DNA of 64,000 nt. Source: CAYJDG01 sp964368875 (lineage in GTDB: Bacteria; Pseudomonadota; Alphaproteobacteria; Micavibrionales; Micavibrionaceae). Both the position numbers and the translations under genes were made by a program. The stretch is from positions 1 through 64,000 of the forward strand of contig CAYJDG010000006.1 in NCBI GenBank assembly GCA_964368875.1. The letters are read 5' to 3'. Below are positions 8,667 through 17,349 of this stretch, piece by piece; the stretch's first letter is position 1, and the number at the start of each line of letters is the position of its first letter. Below the pieces are notes generated by a model that saw only the letters and a list, made by a program, of their open reading frames with translations, was not told the origin of the DNA and did not search any database.

Positions 8667-10028
8667 ATGAGGGTTGTTATAATCATATTTGTGCTGCTCG
8701 CCTGTGCGGGCACTGCGCGCGCGGCTGACGATTGTCCTGCGTTGCGGCTGGACACGGCGTATACCGGGGCTTTGAAAAAATCCCGGTACTTCATCGCTGG
8801 CAAAGATGACTGGATTTTCCAGACCAAGCGCGACCTCATCACCTATTTCCCATTCCGCTATAACATCGATACGGAGCTTGTGACGCTGACGCAGTATTTC
8901 AAGCGTAAGGGCATTACCCTTGTGCTAGTTCTCCCGCCGCCGCGCGGCATGGCGGCGAGTGCGTCGCTTCCAGCTGATGATCCTCTGGTTGCGCGGTATG
9001 ATGTCGCGGTCGCGCGCGTGCAATATATAAAAATGTTGGCTGCCCTGAATGCCAAAGGGGTTTACGCGGTCGGTGACGCCGACCTGAACGCTGAGGAAGA
9101 TTATTATCTGAAGGCCAATCCGCACTGGACTCCGGCAGGAGCGACCGAGATGGCGCGACATGTCGCGGAATTCGTCAAGAACTTGCCAGCTTACGCTGTC
9201 GTGCCGAAGCTTGAATTCACAACTGATAATTTCAAGAAGGAAAAGATTAAAGGTGAGTTTTATTCTTCAATTGAAAAAATTTGCGGTGATGACATGCCGA
9301 TGGATGTCGAAGCGCAAACCGTGATGACAACCAGAACGCAGCCTCAGGACCGCGATCTTAAGCCCGAATCCATGCCAGTCCCTGCGATCACGCTGGTTGG
9401 CACCGGCAACAGCACCAGCAGCGCGAATTTTGCCGGACGCATGAAAGAGTTTCTCGAGGCCGACATTTATAACGCCGCTGTGATCGATGGTGGGATCGAG
9501 GGTGCTATGCTCAGCTATCTTGGCTCGAGAGAATATAAGGAACACCCTCCGAAAATCCTCATCTGGGAAATTCCGTCCTTCTTCGATCTCGGCAGCGATT
9601 CAGTCAAAAGCATGTTGCGCCAGCTTCAGCCCTCCGTCTTTCGCAGTTGTGAAAAACCTCTGCGCGAACAGAAGGATGTAAAAATCTCTTATGGCATTGA
9701 TGTGTTTGGCGGACTTGCGTACAGCGCGCCGACGGACCAGTCCTATTACATGGCCTTTACCTTCAGCAAACCGATGAAGGATAAATTCATGATCCGGATC
9801 AAGTACGATGACAACTCAAGCGAAGAGGTCACAATTCTTCCGGCCCGAGGTTTGCCTAAAGATGGCAGCGATATGGGTGAGGGTGCGCCAGAAGATAACA
9901 GCTATTTCTATGCGCCCAAGCTCGTGGGGCGCGCCAAAATCCGCGCAGTCACTTTTAGTGGGGCGGGTGGAGTCACAGTGAACTCAGCTTTGTGCGCATT
10001 TCCAGGTAATCAAGCATCCCAACATTAG
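8667..10028 (+). CDS. AlgJ/AlgX-like protein, tandem copy 3, predicted pseudoenzyme
   Basis: 453 residues with a signal peptide (about 1-19) and the same two-domain build as copies 1 and 2. The catalytic positions are changed. The Asp-x-His pair is N151-P-H153 (Asp replaced by Asn), and the nucleophile motif reads VGTGNS with G247 where the sisters have Ser. The AHQF loop after the Pro-Arg-Gly motif is also lost. The fold-defining segments (GKDDWIFQTKRDL, PPKILIWEIP) are kept, so the protein is under selection as a structure. It likely binds polymer or partners rather than catalysing transfer. This is inferred from sequence only. Confidence 0.82.
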   Translation: MRVVIIIFVLLACAGTARAADDCPALRLDTAYTGALKKSRYFIAGKDDWIFQTKRDLITYFPFRYNIDTELVTLTQYFKRKGITLVLVLPPPRGMAASASLPADDPLVARYDVAVARVQYIKMLAALNAKGVYAVGDADLNAEEDYYLKANPHWTPAGATEMARHVAEFVKNLPAYAVVPKLEFTTDNFKKEKIKGEFYSSIEKICGDDMPMDVEAQTVMTTRTQPQDRDLKPESMPVPAITLVGTGNSTSSANFAGRMKEFLEADIYNAAVIDGGIEGAMLSYLGSREYKEHPPKILIWEIPSFFDLGSDSVKSMLRQLQPSVFRSCEKPLREQKDVKISYGIDVFGGLAYSAPTDQSYYMAFTFSKPMKDKFMIRIKYDDNSSEEVTILPARGLPKDGSDMGEGAPEDNSYFYAPKLVGRAKIRAVTFSGAGGVTVNSALCAFPGNQASQH

Positions 10029-10120
10029 ACGTCTCTAACATATTAGACATAATTATGTTGACGGCCAGTCACTTTACATACTAACAATGCTCTTAAGTTG
10101 TTTTGACCCAAGAGCATTTC

Positions 10121-10432
10121 GTGAAAAAGTTATTGGTAACCCTGATCATTCTGATCTGTATGTCTGCTGGTACGGCTATGGCCGATCCAGCAGTGCCGGA
10201 CTATCAGGGATTGTCAGATACAGATGCCGTCGCGAAAGGACTCTCCCCATTCAAGGTTTCAGACTCCTCTGGAGACATCTATCAATGCTGGGCACCGTCG
10301 CAATTGCTGCGTACGAATAAAACTTACACCGGCTCTAAAATTCTCGTTGCCTGCTCTGACCGTCCTCTCCGTGAAGACGAGGTCATGCTGAGCACTTGCG
10401 GCGCCTGCTATGTCTATAAGAAAGCCCGTTAA
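10121..10432 (+). CDS. Small secreted Cys-containing protein, unknown
   Basis: 103 residues from a GTG at 10121, which starts directly with a Lys-Lys-rich signal peptide (cleavage near AMA-DP). An upstream in-frame TTG at 10103 would place seven extra residues before it and is less likely. The mature part of about 80 residues carries four Cys (in YQCWAPS, VACSD and CGAC), suggesting disulfides. It follows the AlgJ-like run and is convergent with algC, 3 bases apart. I do not recognise the family. Its position suggests a role linked to alginate, but that is only context. Confidence 0.65.
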   Translation: MKKLLVTLIILICMSAGTAMADPAVPDYQGLSDTDAVAKGLSPFKVSDSSGDIYQCWAPSQLLRTNKTYTGSKILVACSDRPLREDEVMLSTCGACYVYKKAR

Positions 10433-10435
10433 GCC

Positions 10436-11935
10436 TTATGCGGCTTTACGCGTAATCTTCTGATCGTATTCACCGACCTCAGGATATGCTTCGAGCGTAC
10501 GGTTGATTTCATCAAACACATCGAACATGCGCGCTTCCGAAACCGGGCTCTCGACCACGACCACGAGTGATGGCTTGTTGGATGAGGCGCGGATCAAGCC
10601 CCAGCTGCCATCTTCCAACGTAAAGCGCACGCCGTTGACGGTGACGACATCGAGCAATTTCTGGCCAAGAACGGTTTCGCCCTTGGTTTTCTTCTGTTCA
10701 AAGATCGCGGTAACGGCATCAACCACGCCATATTTTTTATCGTCCGGGCAGAACGGCGACATGGTCGGCGAGCTCCAGGTTTTCGGCAGGGCATCCTTAA
10801 GTTCGCTCAAGGATTTACCGGCGTTGCGGTCCATCATGCGGCAGATCGTCACGGCGGTAAGAACACCGTCGTCATAGCCACGGCCAATAGGCTTATTAAA
10901 GAAGTAATGGCCGCTTTTCTCGAAGCCGACCAGTGCCCCGGTCTCATTGACGCGGCGCTTCATGTAGGAGTGTCCGGTCTTCCAGTAATCGGTGGTCGTG
11001 CCAAGCTCTTTCAGAACTGGATCGGAATGGTAAAGCCCGGTTGATTTCACATCGACGACGAATTTAGCGTTTGGATATTGTTTGCCAAGATCACGCGCCA
11101 TGATCACGCCCATCTTGTCGGCAAAAATTTCATCGCCGGTGTTGTCGACGACGCCACAGCGGTCGCCATCACCATCAAAGCCAAACCCGATATCCGCACC
11201 AGTCTCTTTGACTTTGGCGCTGAGCGCATGGAGCATTTCCATGTCTTCAGGGTTCGGGTTGTAGCGTGGGAAGGTGTAATCAAGGTTGCAGTCCATCTCG
11301 ATGACTTCGCACCCAATTGCGCGCAGGGCATCGGGGGCATACGCCCCGGCCGTGCCGTTGCCACAGGCGGCGACGACTTTGAGTTTGCGGGTCAGCTTGC
11401 CGTCTTTGGTGATGTCCTTGAGGTAGCGTTCTTTCAGGTCATCAACATACGTATACGTACCGCCGCCGATCAGTTTCCATTGCGACTTGAGTACGATCTC
11501 TTTCAAGCGGGTCATTTCATCCGGGCCGAAGGTCATCGGGCGGTTGATGCCCATCTTGACTCCGGTCCAGCCGTTTTCGTTGTGGCTGGCGGTGACCATC
11601 GCGACGGCTTTGCAGTCGAGTTCAAATTGTGAAAAGTAGGCGACAGGTGACAGGGCAAGGCCGATGTCATGAACGCGTACGCCTGAGGCCATCAGGCCGA
11701 CGATCAGGGCGTTTTTGATCGACATGCTATAAGAGCGGTAATCATGACCGACGACGATATTCGGCGGCGTGATTCCGGCTTCCTGCATAACGGTACCGAT
11801 GCCCATGCCGAGCGCCTGAATTCCACGCAGGTTCAACTGCTCAGGGAAAAGCCAGCGCGCGTCATATTCGCGAAAGCCGCTCTCGGCAATCACGATGTCG
11901 CGTTCGTAGGCTTCCGTATTTGGTTTTACGGTCAT
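10436..11935 (-). CDS. algC: Phosphomannomutase/phosphoglucomutase
   Basis: 499 residues of the alpha-D-phosphohexomutase family. The phosphoserine loop is TASHNENG, the metal-binding loop DGDGDR follows GFGF, and the sugar-binding loop reads EKSGH. The C-terminal phosphate-binding domain is present. The enzyme converts mannose-6-phosphate to mannose-1-phosphate for GDP-mannose synthesis and may also make glucose-1-phosphate. It is the last gene of the alg44-algA-algK-algE-algC operon, 32 bases after algE, and it has a nearby Shine-Dalgarno-like GGAG. Its place in the operon makes the alginate role likely. Confidence 0.92.
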   Translation of the reverse strand: MTVKPNTEAYERDIVIAESGFREYDARWLFPEQLNLRGIQALGMGIGTVMQEAGITPPNIVVGHDYRSYSMSIKNALIVGLMASGVRVHDIGLALSPVAYFSQFELDCKAVAMVTASHNENGWTGVKMGINRPMTFGPDEMTRLKEIVLKSQWKLIGGGTYTYVDDLKERYLKDITKDGKLTRKLKVVAACGNGTAGAYAPDALRAIGCEVIEMDCNLDYTFPRYNPNPEDMEMLHALSAKVKETGADIGFGFDGDGDRCGVVDNTGDEIFADKMGVIMARDLGKQYPNAKFVVDVKSTGLYHSDPVLKELGTTTDYWKTGHSYMKRRVNETGALVGFEKSGHYFFNKPIGRGYDDGVLTAVTICRMMDRNAGKSLSELKDALPKTWSSPTMSPFCPDDKKYGVVDAVTAIFEQKKTKGETVLGQKLLDVVTVNGVRFTLEDGSWGLIRASSNKPSLVVVVESPVSEARMFDVFDEINRTLEAYPEVGEYDQKITRKAA

Positions 11936-11967
11936 GGTCGTCTCCTGGTATTACAAAAACTTATGGG

Positions 11968-13443
11968 TTAAAACTTCACGCGCAGCTGCACCAGCGCCCG
12001 CGCCATTTGTTCGCCTTCGGCTGTGCCATAGGCATCGCCAGCCTCAAAGCCACCCAGCGAGACACGCAACTTGGTGTCGACCGGGGCGGTGTAGAGGAGG
12101 GGAATTTCTTTGTTCAGATCCATATTCATCACCACGTCGACACCCTGACCGACATCGCTGTCGGTGCCGGTGACGCTAGCGCGGACGCGCGACGAGCGCA
12201 GGCCGGTTTCTTCATTGGCAAGGCGGTAATAGTGATAAAGGAAGCTCAGATCACTGGCATTCAACAACGGGAAGCCGATACCTGCGGTGAAAATGTGCAG
12301 GTTCGAGAGTTCCGGGCGGAGAGCTTCGCCATAATTGTTGATGCCGGAATCCGACACGCCGATGCGGCTTGAGTTGGCATTCAGATCGGATTGACGGAAC
12401 GCAGTATCAGTGCCGTCACCGTCATCGCCCGAGCCATAGGCATAGCCGACGATAAAACGCGGATCGAGAGGAGCCTGAACGCTTACATCAGCTCCTGCAT
12501 CAAAGGCCCAGCCGAGAACATCGCGGTTGTCAATTGCAGTGACGGTACGAACATCCGGATCGGCAGTCGGTGCGCTCGTGATCATATCTTCTTCACCAGC
12601 CGCGACGATGGCATCGACGCGGTAATTGAGAGCGCCAAATACGCTGCTGGTTGCGCTGAGATCATGGGTGCCAACGCTGCGCAGGCCGCCCCAAAGAATT
12701 TGCTGATCTTCGCTGTCAGTATCATTCGCGTCAATTTTGCCGCCGATAGTGCCAGTACCCGAATGATCATCTTCGTAGAGGGCGCGGAATTGCAGTTTAT
12801 GCCCTTGGGAAATCATCTGAGAGGCTTCGAACATCACGCGCAGGCGGTCGTCGACATTCTCATCAAGATGGCTGTCGGATGAACGGTAAGAGGCGAGGTC
12901 TTCAGACACGGCAAAGAAGCCAGTGAAGAGAGTGGAGTTATAGTTCAGACGTACCGCATCGACATCGCGGTTCCACCACAGAGCGTAGTCTTCACGAATG
13001 CGTTGGCGGCCGATTTGCAGATCAAGCGGGATGACGCCGAACAATTCGCTGAACTTCACGAAAGCCTGACGAAGTTCGAGGTAATCACCCGATGGGCGCA
13101 CAGCTCCGGTTTCGTCTTCACCCGATGCACTGCCCCATGTATTTACGCCAGAGCCTTCAAAGTAACCCATGAAAGTGTCGCTTGGCTTGTAGGTAACACG
13201 CAGGCGGCCATCGAGCATAAAGCTGTCGGCAGGAATTTCGCTTAAAGTACCAAGGTCACGGTTGTCTTCAAACACATACTGACCCTGAACCTGTCCGCCG
13301 ATGATCCATGGCGATGGGAGGCTGGCGGCTGCGGGAAGAACGGGAACGTTATCGTCTTGCGCGCGGGCAATCGAACTTGCGCCAATGAGAGAGCTCAGGG
13401 CGACGCCGGACATCAGCAGATATTTACACAGACTAGATTTCAT
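11968..13443 (-). CDS. algE: Alginate export outer-membrane porin AlgE
   Basis: 491 residues with a signal peptide (cleavage near ARA, about residue 28) and alternating beta strands typical of an outer-membrane barrel, ending in a Phe (VKF) as barrels do. The segment IGRQRIREDYALWWNRDVDAV, given here in part as GRQRIRED and WWNRDVDAVR, is the alginate-export signature. It forms the pore through which alginate leaves the cell, with AlgK on its periplasmic side. It lies between algK and algC in the operon. Confidence 0.93.
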   Translation of the reverse strand: MKSSLCKYLLMSGVALSSLIGASSIARAQDDNVPVLPAAASLPSPWIIGGQVQGQYVFEDNRDLGTLSEIPADSFMLDGRLRVTYKPSDTFMGYFEGSGVNTWGSASGEDETGAVRPSGDYLELRQAFVKFSELFGVIPLDLQIGRQRIREDYALWWNRDVDAVRLNYNSTLFTGFFAVSEDLASYRSSDSHLDENVDDRLRVMFEASQMISQGHKLQFRALYEDDHSGTGTIGGKIDANDTDSEDQQILWGGLRSVGTHDLSATSSVFGALNYRVDAIVAAGEEDMITSAPTADPDVRTVTAIDNRDVLGWAFDAGADVSVQAPLDPRFIVGYAYGSGDDGDGTDTAFRQSDLNANSSRIGVSDSGINNYGEALRPELSNLHIFTAGIGFPLLNASDLSFLYHYYRLANEETGLRSSRVRASVTGTDSDVGQGVDVVMNMDLNKEIPLLYTAPVDTKLRVSLGGFEAGDAYGTAEGEQMARALVQLRVKF

Positions 13444-13512
13444 GATGACTCGCGCGGGGAGGGTTGTGGCAGGATAGAATCATTCGTTCCCCGTAAGTTT
13501 AAACTAATTGAC

Positions 13513-14181
13513 CTAAGGCGAAACCCCCGTGGAGAGCTCTTTTGCGAAGTTTTCACCTGCGGCGATGGTTGCAGCAGGCGCTTTGGCTTTAAGCTTGGCA
13601 ATCGTTTCGCTGGCATCGACGCCATGCGACTGGGCATAAAGATAATAGCCCAAAGCCTTGCTTGTATCCTTGCGTTTCGCGTAAAGGCGGCCCATGCGCA
13701 GAGCGGCTTTAGGCTCACCGGCTAGGCGCGCTTTCTCAAGCCATTCGATGGCCTGTTTGTCGTGACCTGTCATGTCCATATACGCATTGCCGAGTTTATA
13801 GGCAGCTTTAGGTGACCCTAATTCAAAGGCTTGCAAGTAATACTTAGCGGCCAGCTTGAGGTTGCGTGGCACGGCTTCGCCTTTTTCGTAAATATCGCCG
13901 AGCTTCATGCTGATGGCTGGATTGCCAACCGAAGCCTGCTCCAGCATGGCTGTCGCGGCCTGACCCTCGGCAGCGGTGTGCTTGCCTTGCAGGGTGAGCA
14001 TCGCGAGTTCGATCTGCGCTTCCGGAATGCCGTAGTTTGCCAGTTCCGCGTAAGTGGCACGGGCGGTAGCCGTATCACCAGAGGCCGCGGCACGGCGGGC
14101 GGTTTTCAGATCGGCTGTGTTGCAACCACCCAAAAGGGCTGTGGTTGCGAGCAGGGAGAGCAGGAGCTTACGATTTTGCAT
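13513..14181 (-). CDS. algK: AlgK-like lipoprotein with Sel1/TPR repeats (short form)
   Basis: 222 residues from the ATG at 14181. This start places a lipobox LLGGC at about residues 17-21, whereas an upstream in-frame start would bury it. Four or five Sel1-like repeats follow, for example GDIYEKGEAVPRNLKLAAKYY and LGNAYMDMTGHDKQAIEWLE, quoted in part. In Pseudomonas AlgK is a TPR lipoprotein of about 450 residues that scaffolds AlgE and the periplasmic complex; this one is half that length. It overlaps the end of algA by 14 bases and precedes algE, the usual K-E order, which supports the assignment. Confidence 0.8.
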   Translation of the reverse strand: MQNRKLLLSLLATTALLGGCNTADLKTARRAAASGDTATARATYAELANYGIPEAQIELAMLTLQGKHTAAEGQAATAMLEQASVGNPAISMKLGDIYEKGEAVPRNLKLAAKYYLQAFELGSPKAAYKLGNAYMDMTGHDKQAIEWLEKARLAGEPKAALRMGRLYAKRKDTSKALGYYLYAQSHGVDASETIAKLKAKAPAATIAAGENFAKELSTGVSP

Positions 14182-15613
14182 GGCTGCTGGCACTTCTTCC
14201 ATATTTGTCATCGAGACGGACAACATCGTCCTCGCCGAGGTAGCTGCCGTGCTGAACTTCGATCAGGCGGAGCGGGCGGGTGCCGAAATTGGCGATCCGG
14301 TGCGGGATTTTTGCCGGGGCAGCAATGCTTTCGCCGCTGCCGACGACATGTTCAACATTGTCGACCGTGATAGTCGCTTCGCCATCAAGGATCGTCCAGT
14401 ATTCCGAGCGGTGGTTGTGCAGTTGCAGGCTCTGCATATGACCAGGCTGGATGGTCGTTTCCTTGATCTTATAGTTTTTCGCCCGGTTGAGAATTTTGAA
14501 GCTGCCCCATGGGCGCGCTTCCTGTGTCGATTCCGACACTTCAACCGCGTTGGCTTTTTTCAGTTCTGTGACGAGGACCTTCATCGAGTCTGTGTGCGTC
14601 TTGCTGGTGATCAGGATCGAGTCCGGTGTTTCCACCACGATCAGATCGTTGAGGCCGGCACAGGCGACGAGACGGTCTTGCGCCTGAACGAGGCAGTTAT
14701 GACTGTCGTGCAGACGGACGCGGCCACTGACTGAGTTGCCATTGTCGTCTTTATCAAGGATTTCCCACAGGCTGGTCCATGATCCGATATCGGACCAGGC
14801 CGGGTCACTTGGCACGACGGCGATGCGCGTGGATTTCTCCATGATCGCAACGTCAAACGGCAGCGACGGCAGGCGGGCATATTGTTCTGCGGAGATATTG
14901 CGCAAAGATGCCGGATTGCCTTTCATGGCACCCTGAATGATTTCGAGGATTTCGCTCGCGTGCCAGCGGAAGTTTTCGAGCACGGTCCCGGTCTGGAAGA
15001 GGAACATGCCGCTATTCCAGAGGTAGTCACCGCTCTTGAGATATGCTTCTGCATCCGCAAGGTTCGGCTTCTCAACGAATTTATCGACGGCGTAATGGGT
15101 TCCGGCATCAGCTTGCGGGCCGAGTTTGATATAGCCGTAGCCGGTTTCCGGACGGTTGGGGGTGATCCCGAACGTCACGAGGTTGTCTTCTTCCGTGGCT
15201 TTAAGGGCCTGCTGGAAGGACGCTGCGAGCGCTTTTTCATCCGAGATATGATGATCGGCAGGCAGAACCCACATGACTGTGTCCGCGCCAAAGGTCTGCC
15301 AGATATATTGAGCGGCGTAGGCAACTGCGCCAGCGGTGTTACGTGCGAGGGGTTCGCCAAGAATATGCTGGGTCAGCAACGGATCAACATCGTTGAGCTG
15401 GCTGATGACTTCGCGCTTGAGCGACCCAAGCGTCACCGTGACGACGTGTTCAGCGGATGCGCCGCTGACATTCATCGCACGGATCGCCGTATTCTGAAGG
15501 AGGGTGTTATCGCCAACCAGACTGAGAAACTGCTTTGGCATATTCTCACGGCTAAGAGGCCATAAACGTGTACCCGAGCCACCACATAAAATTACTGGAA
15601 CAATAGTCTTCAT
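14168..15613 (-). CDS. algA: Mannose-1-phosphate guanylyltransferase / mannose-6-phosphate isomerase
   Basis: 481 residues, the bifunctional type II enzyme. The N-terminal nucleotidyltransferase has the pyrophosphorylase signature CGGSGTRLWPLSR (about residues 10-22) and FVEKPN. The C-terminal cupin isomerase domain carries QLHNHRSEYW. It supplies mannose-6-phosphate from fructose-6-phosphate and then GDP-mannose from mannose-1-phosphate. It sits 20 bases after alg44 and overlaps algK by 14 bases, so translation is probably coupled. Confidence 0.94.
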   Translation of the reverse strand: MKTIVPVILCGGSGTRLWPLSRENMPKQFLSLVGDNTLLQNTAIRAMNVSGASAEHVVTVTLGSLKREVISQLNDVDPLLTQHILGEPLARNTAGAVAYAAQYIWQTFGADTVMWVLPADHHISDEKALAASFQQALKATEEDNLVTFGITPNRPETGYGYIKLGPQADAGTHYAVDKFVEKPNLADAEAYLKSGDYLWNSGMFLFQTGTVLENFRWHASEILEIIQGAMKGNPASLRNISAEQYARLPSLPFDVAIMEKSTRIAVVPSDPAWSDIGSWTSLWEILDKDDNGNSVSGRVRLHDSHNCLVQAQDRLVACAGLNDLIVVETPDSILITSKTHTDSMKVLVTELKKANAVEVSESTQEARPWGSFKILNRAKNYKIKETTIQPGHMQSLQLHNHRSEYWTILDGEATITVDNVEHVVGSGESIAAPAKIPHRIANFGTRPLRLIEVQHGSYLGEDDVVRLDDKYGRSASSHAKS

Positions 15614-15633
15614 GCGGGTGGCTCCTTCTTTAA

Positions 15634-16674
15634 TCAGTAAGCTTTGAACAGAACCTGTGCCGGACGTCCGGCCAGGTCGACTGGCAGTTTGGTATCAGGT
15701 TTTACTTTAACGATCGCATACGGCGCCTGCAGTCCGGCGAGCGGTGCAGTATCCGGAACGCTCAAGGACGACTGAATCGCGGCGATGTGTCCGGTAAATT
15801 GTGTTTCGCTCCCGGCGATGGTCAGCGTAACCGGGCTGTTCATCTTCAGGCGCTGGGCGTTGGCAGGCTCGATCCGGGCGCTGATGGTTGGGTATTCATC
15901 CATCGCGATCAGAGTAACGATCGGCTTATCAGTGCTGATTGCCTGATTGTCGCGGGCATCACGGCTGTAAATGAAACAGTCGCATGGGCTGTTGACCGGG
16001 GTTGCATCGACCATACCGATCACTTCGCCGACTTTAACGGTGACAGCATCAGCAGGCAGATTGTTTTTGTAACGGCCGTTCCCTGGCGACACGACGATGG
16101 TGTTCTGTGCTTCAACGACAGCGTTGCTGGCTTTGATCATCAGAACGTTTTCGATGATGTTGCTGCCGACAAAAAGGGCGGCGAGGGTGCCAAGCAGGGT
16201 GATGAAGAACAATGGCAACGCCTGACGGATCATGTTCGGCGTGTTGTTCTGGCCAGTGGCCTGTTTTCTGATTTTGACGAAATTATCACGGGCAACGACG
16301 TTCAGCAGATCCGGCCCGGCGACGATGTCACCTGAGATGTAGGATTTGAGAATGTGGTTGAGCAGGGAAATCTGCTGTTTGGTCAGGTTGGTAAAGCGGA
16401 CGCCGAGTACTTTGGTCTGGGCGTTGTGCGCCTGAACGTGTCCGGTCAGGTCGATATCCATCGAAAAGTCCTGAAACGGGAGGGTCAGGGTCAGAGAGAC
16501 GGTTTCACCAGTCGCATATGACTTTGTGATGTCCATAATCCCGATGCCGCCGGAGGAGAGATCGCGCACGTTATGGGTTGCGCCGTCGAATTGGACTTCG
16601 GCCGGCAGGCGGACTCGCACGAATTGACGTTGGGCTTCACTCTCGTGGACGATTTGTTCAACAGTTTCAGTCAT
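15634..16674 (-). CDS. alg44: Alginate polymerisation protein Alg44 (PilZ domain)
   Basis: 346 residues: an N-terminal cytoplasmic PilZ domain, one membrane helix (about residues 150-172), and a periplasmic HlyD-like region. The c-di-GMP binding residues are visible as RQFVR (R16, R20) and DLSSGG. In Pseudomonas, c-di-GMP binding to Alg44 switches on the Alg8 polymerase, so alginate synthesis here should be c-di-GMP dependent. It is the first gene of the second alginate operon. Alg8 itself is not next to it, which departs from the Pseudomonas order algD-alg8-alg44. Confidence 0.92.
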   Translation of the reverse strand: MTETVEQIVHESEAQRQFVRVRLPAEVQFDGATHNVRDLSSGGIGIMDITKSYATGETVSLTLTLPFQDFSMDIDLTGHVQAHNAQTKVLGVRFTNLTKQQISLLNHILKSYISGDIVAGPDLLNVVARDNFVKIRKQATGQNNTPNMIRQALPLFFITLLGTLAALFVGSNIIENVLMIKASNAVVEAQNTIVVSPGNGRYKNNLPADAVTVKVGEVIGMVDATPVNSPCDCFIYSRDARDNQAISTDKPIVTLIAMDEYPTISARIEPANAQRLKMNSPVTLTIAGSETQFTGHIAAIQSSLSVPDTAPLAGLQAPYAIVKVKPDTKLPVDLAGRPAQVLFKAY

Positions 16675-16910
16675 TTGCTCTCAATGGATGGTAATTTGCT
16701 GCGTTGCATTAATATAACGAATAGCCTTTGCATATCATAGAGTTTTCTTCACTGACAATATAAAACGCACGCGCGCGTCAGGATTGTAGGAAGATTGTCG
16801 GGTTTGGAGTAATCGTTAAGAAAAAAATACAGTAAAGACGCAGACACAGGCTTGCTTTCATTAGATATACTTCATAATACTCAGAATATGACCGGGAGAG
16901 AGCTAAAACC
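16675..16910. promoter_or_regulatory. Divergent promoter region of alg44 and mucR
   Basis: 236 bases, AT-rich, between the divergent starts of the alg44 operon and the mucR-like gene, so both promoters must be here. MucR/Ros proteins bind AT-rich DNA near their own promoters and repress or activate exopolysaccharide genes, so this is a plausible MucR target. A GGGAGAGAG Shine-Dalgarno lies just before the mucR ATG. I cannot define -35/-10 elements with confidence. Confidence 0.5.
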
Positions 16911-17336
16911 ATGACAGATTCAGTAAAACACCAGGACTTGCTTGCCTTAACGACCGAGATTGTTTCGGCGCACCTGTCCAATAACGCTGTCAGTGCCCAA
17001 GAAATTCCCTCGCTGATTGAAAAAATTTACAAAACCCTTGCTGGCATGGGTGGCGAGAGCGTTCCGGTCTCCTCCGAACGGCCACAGCCAGCGGTTCCGA
17101 TCCGTAAATCGGTCATGCCGGATTACCTGATCTGCCTTGAAGACGGCAAAAAGCTGAAAATGCTGAAACGTCATCTAATGACCGCTTATAAGATGACCCC
17201 GGAACAATACCGTGACCGCTGGGGCCTGCCGCCAGATTACCCAATGGTTGCCCCAAACTACGCCCGCCAACGCAGCAAGCTCGCCAAGGATATTGGTCTG
17301 GGGATCAAAGGTCGTGGTAGCGGGAAGAAAAAATAA
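16911..17336 (+). CDS. mucR: Ros/MucR family transcriptional regulator
   Basis: 141 residues. The C-terminal half carries the family zinc-finger region: YLICLEDGKKLKMLKRHL, then the helix MTPEQYRDRWGLP and the tail DYPMVAPNYARQRSKLA. The second His of the usual RHLxTH zinc ligand pair is Ala here (RHLMTAY), so zinc coordination may differ. The family regulates exopolysaccharide, motility and surface genes in alphaproteobacteria. Its divergent placement from alg44 makes it a candidate controller of the alginate locus. Confidence 0.88.
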   Translation: MTDSVKHQDLLALTTEIVSAHLSNNAVSAQEIPSLIEKIYKTLAGMGGESVPVSSERPQPAVPIRKSVMPDYLICLEDGKKLKMLKRHLMTAYKMTPEQYRDRWGLPPDYPMVAPNYARQRSKLAKDIGLGIKGRGSGKKK

Positions 17337-17349
17337 GTTACCCTAAATC

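Noticed and set aside
5895..10028. Tandem AlgJ-like genes as an assembly duplication artefact
   Set aside because: The three copies differ throughout, including catalytic residues, so they are true paralogues.
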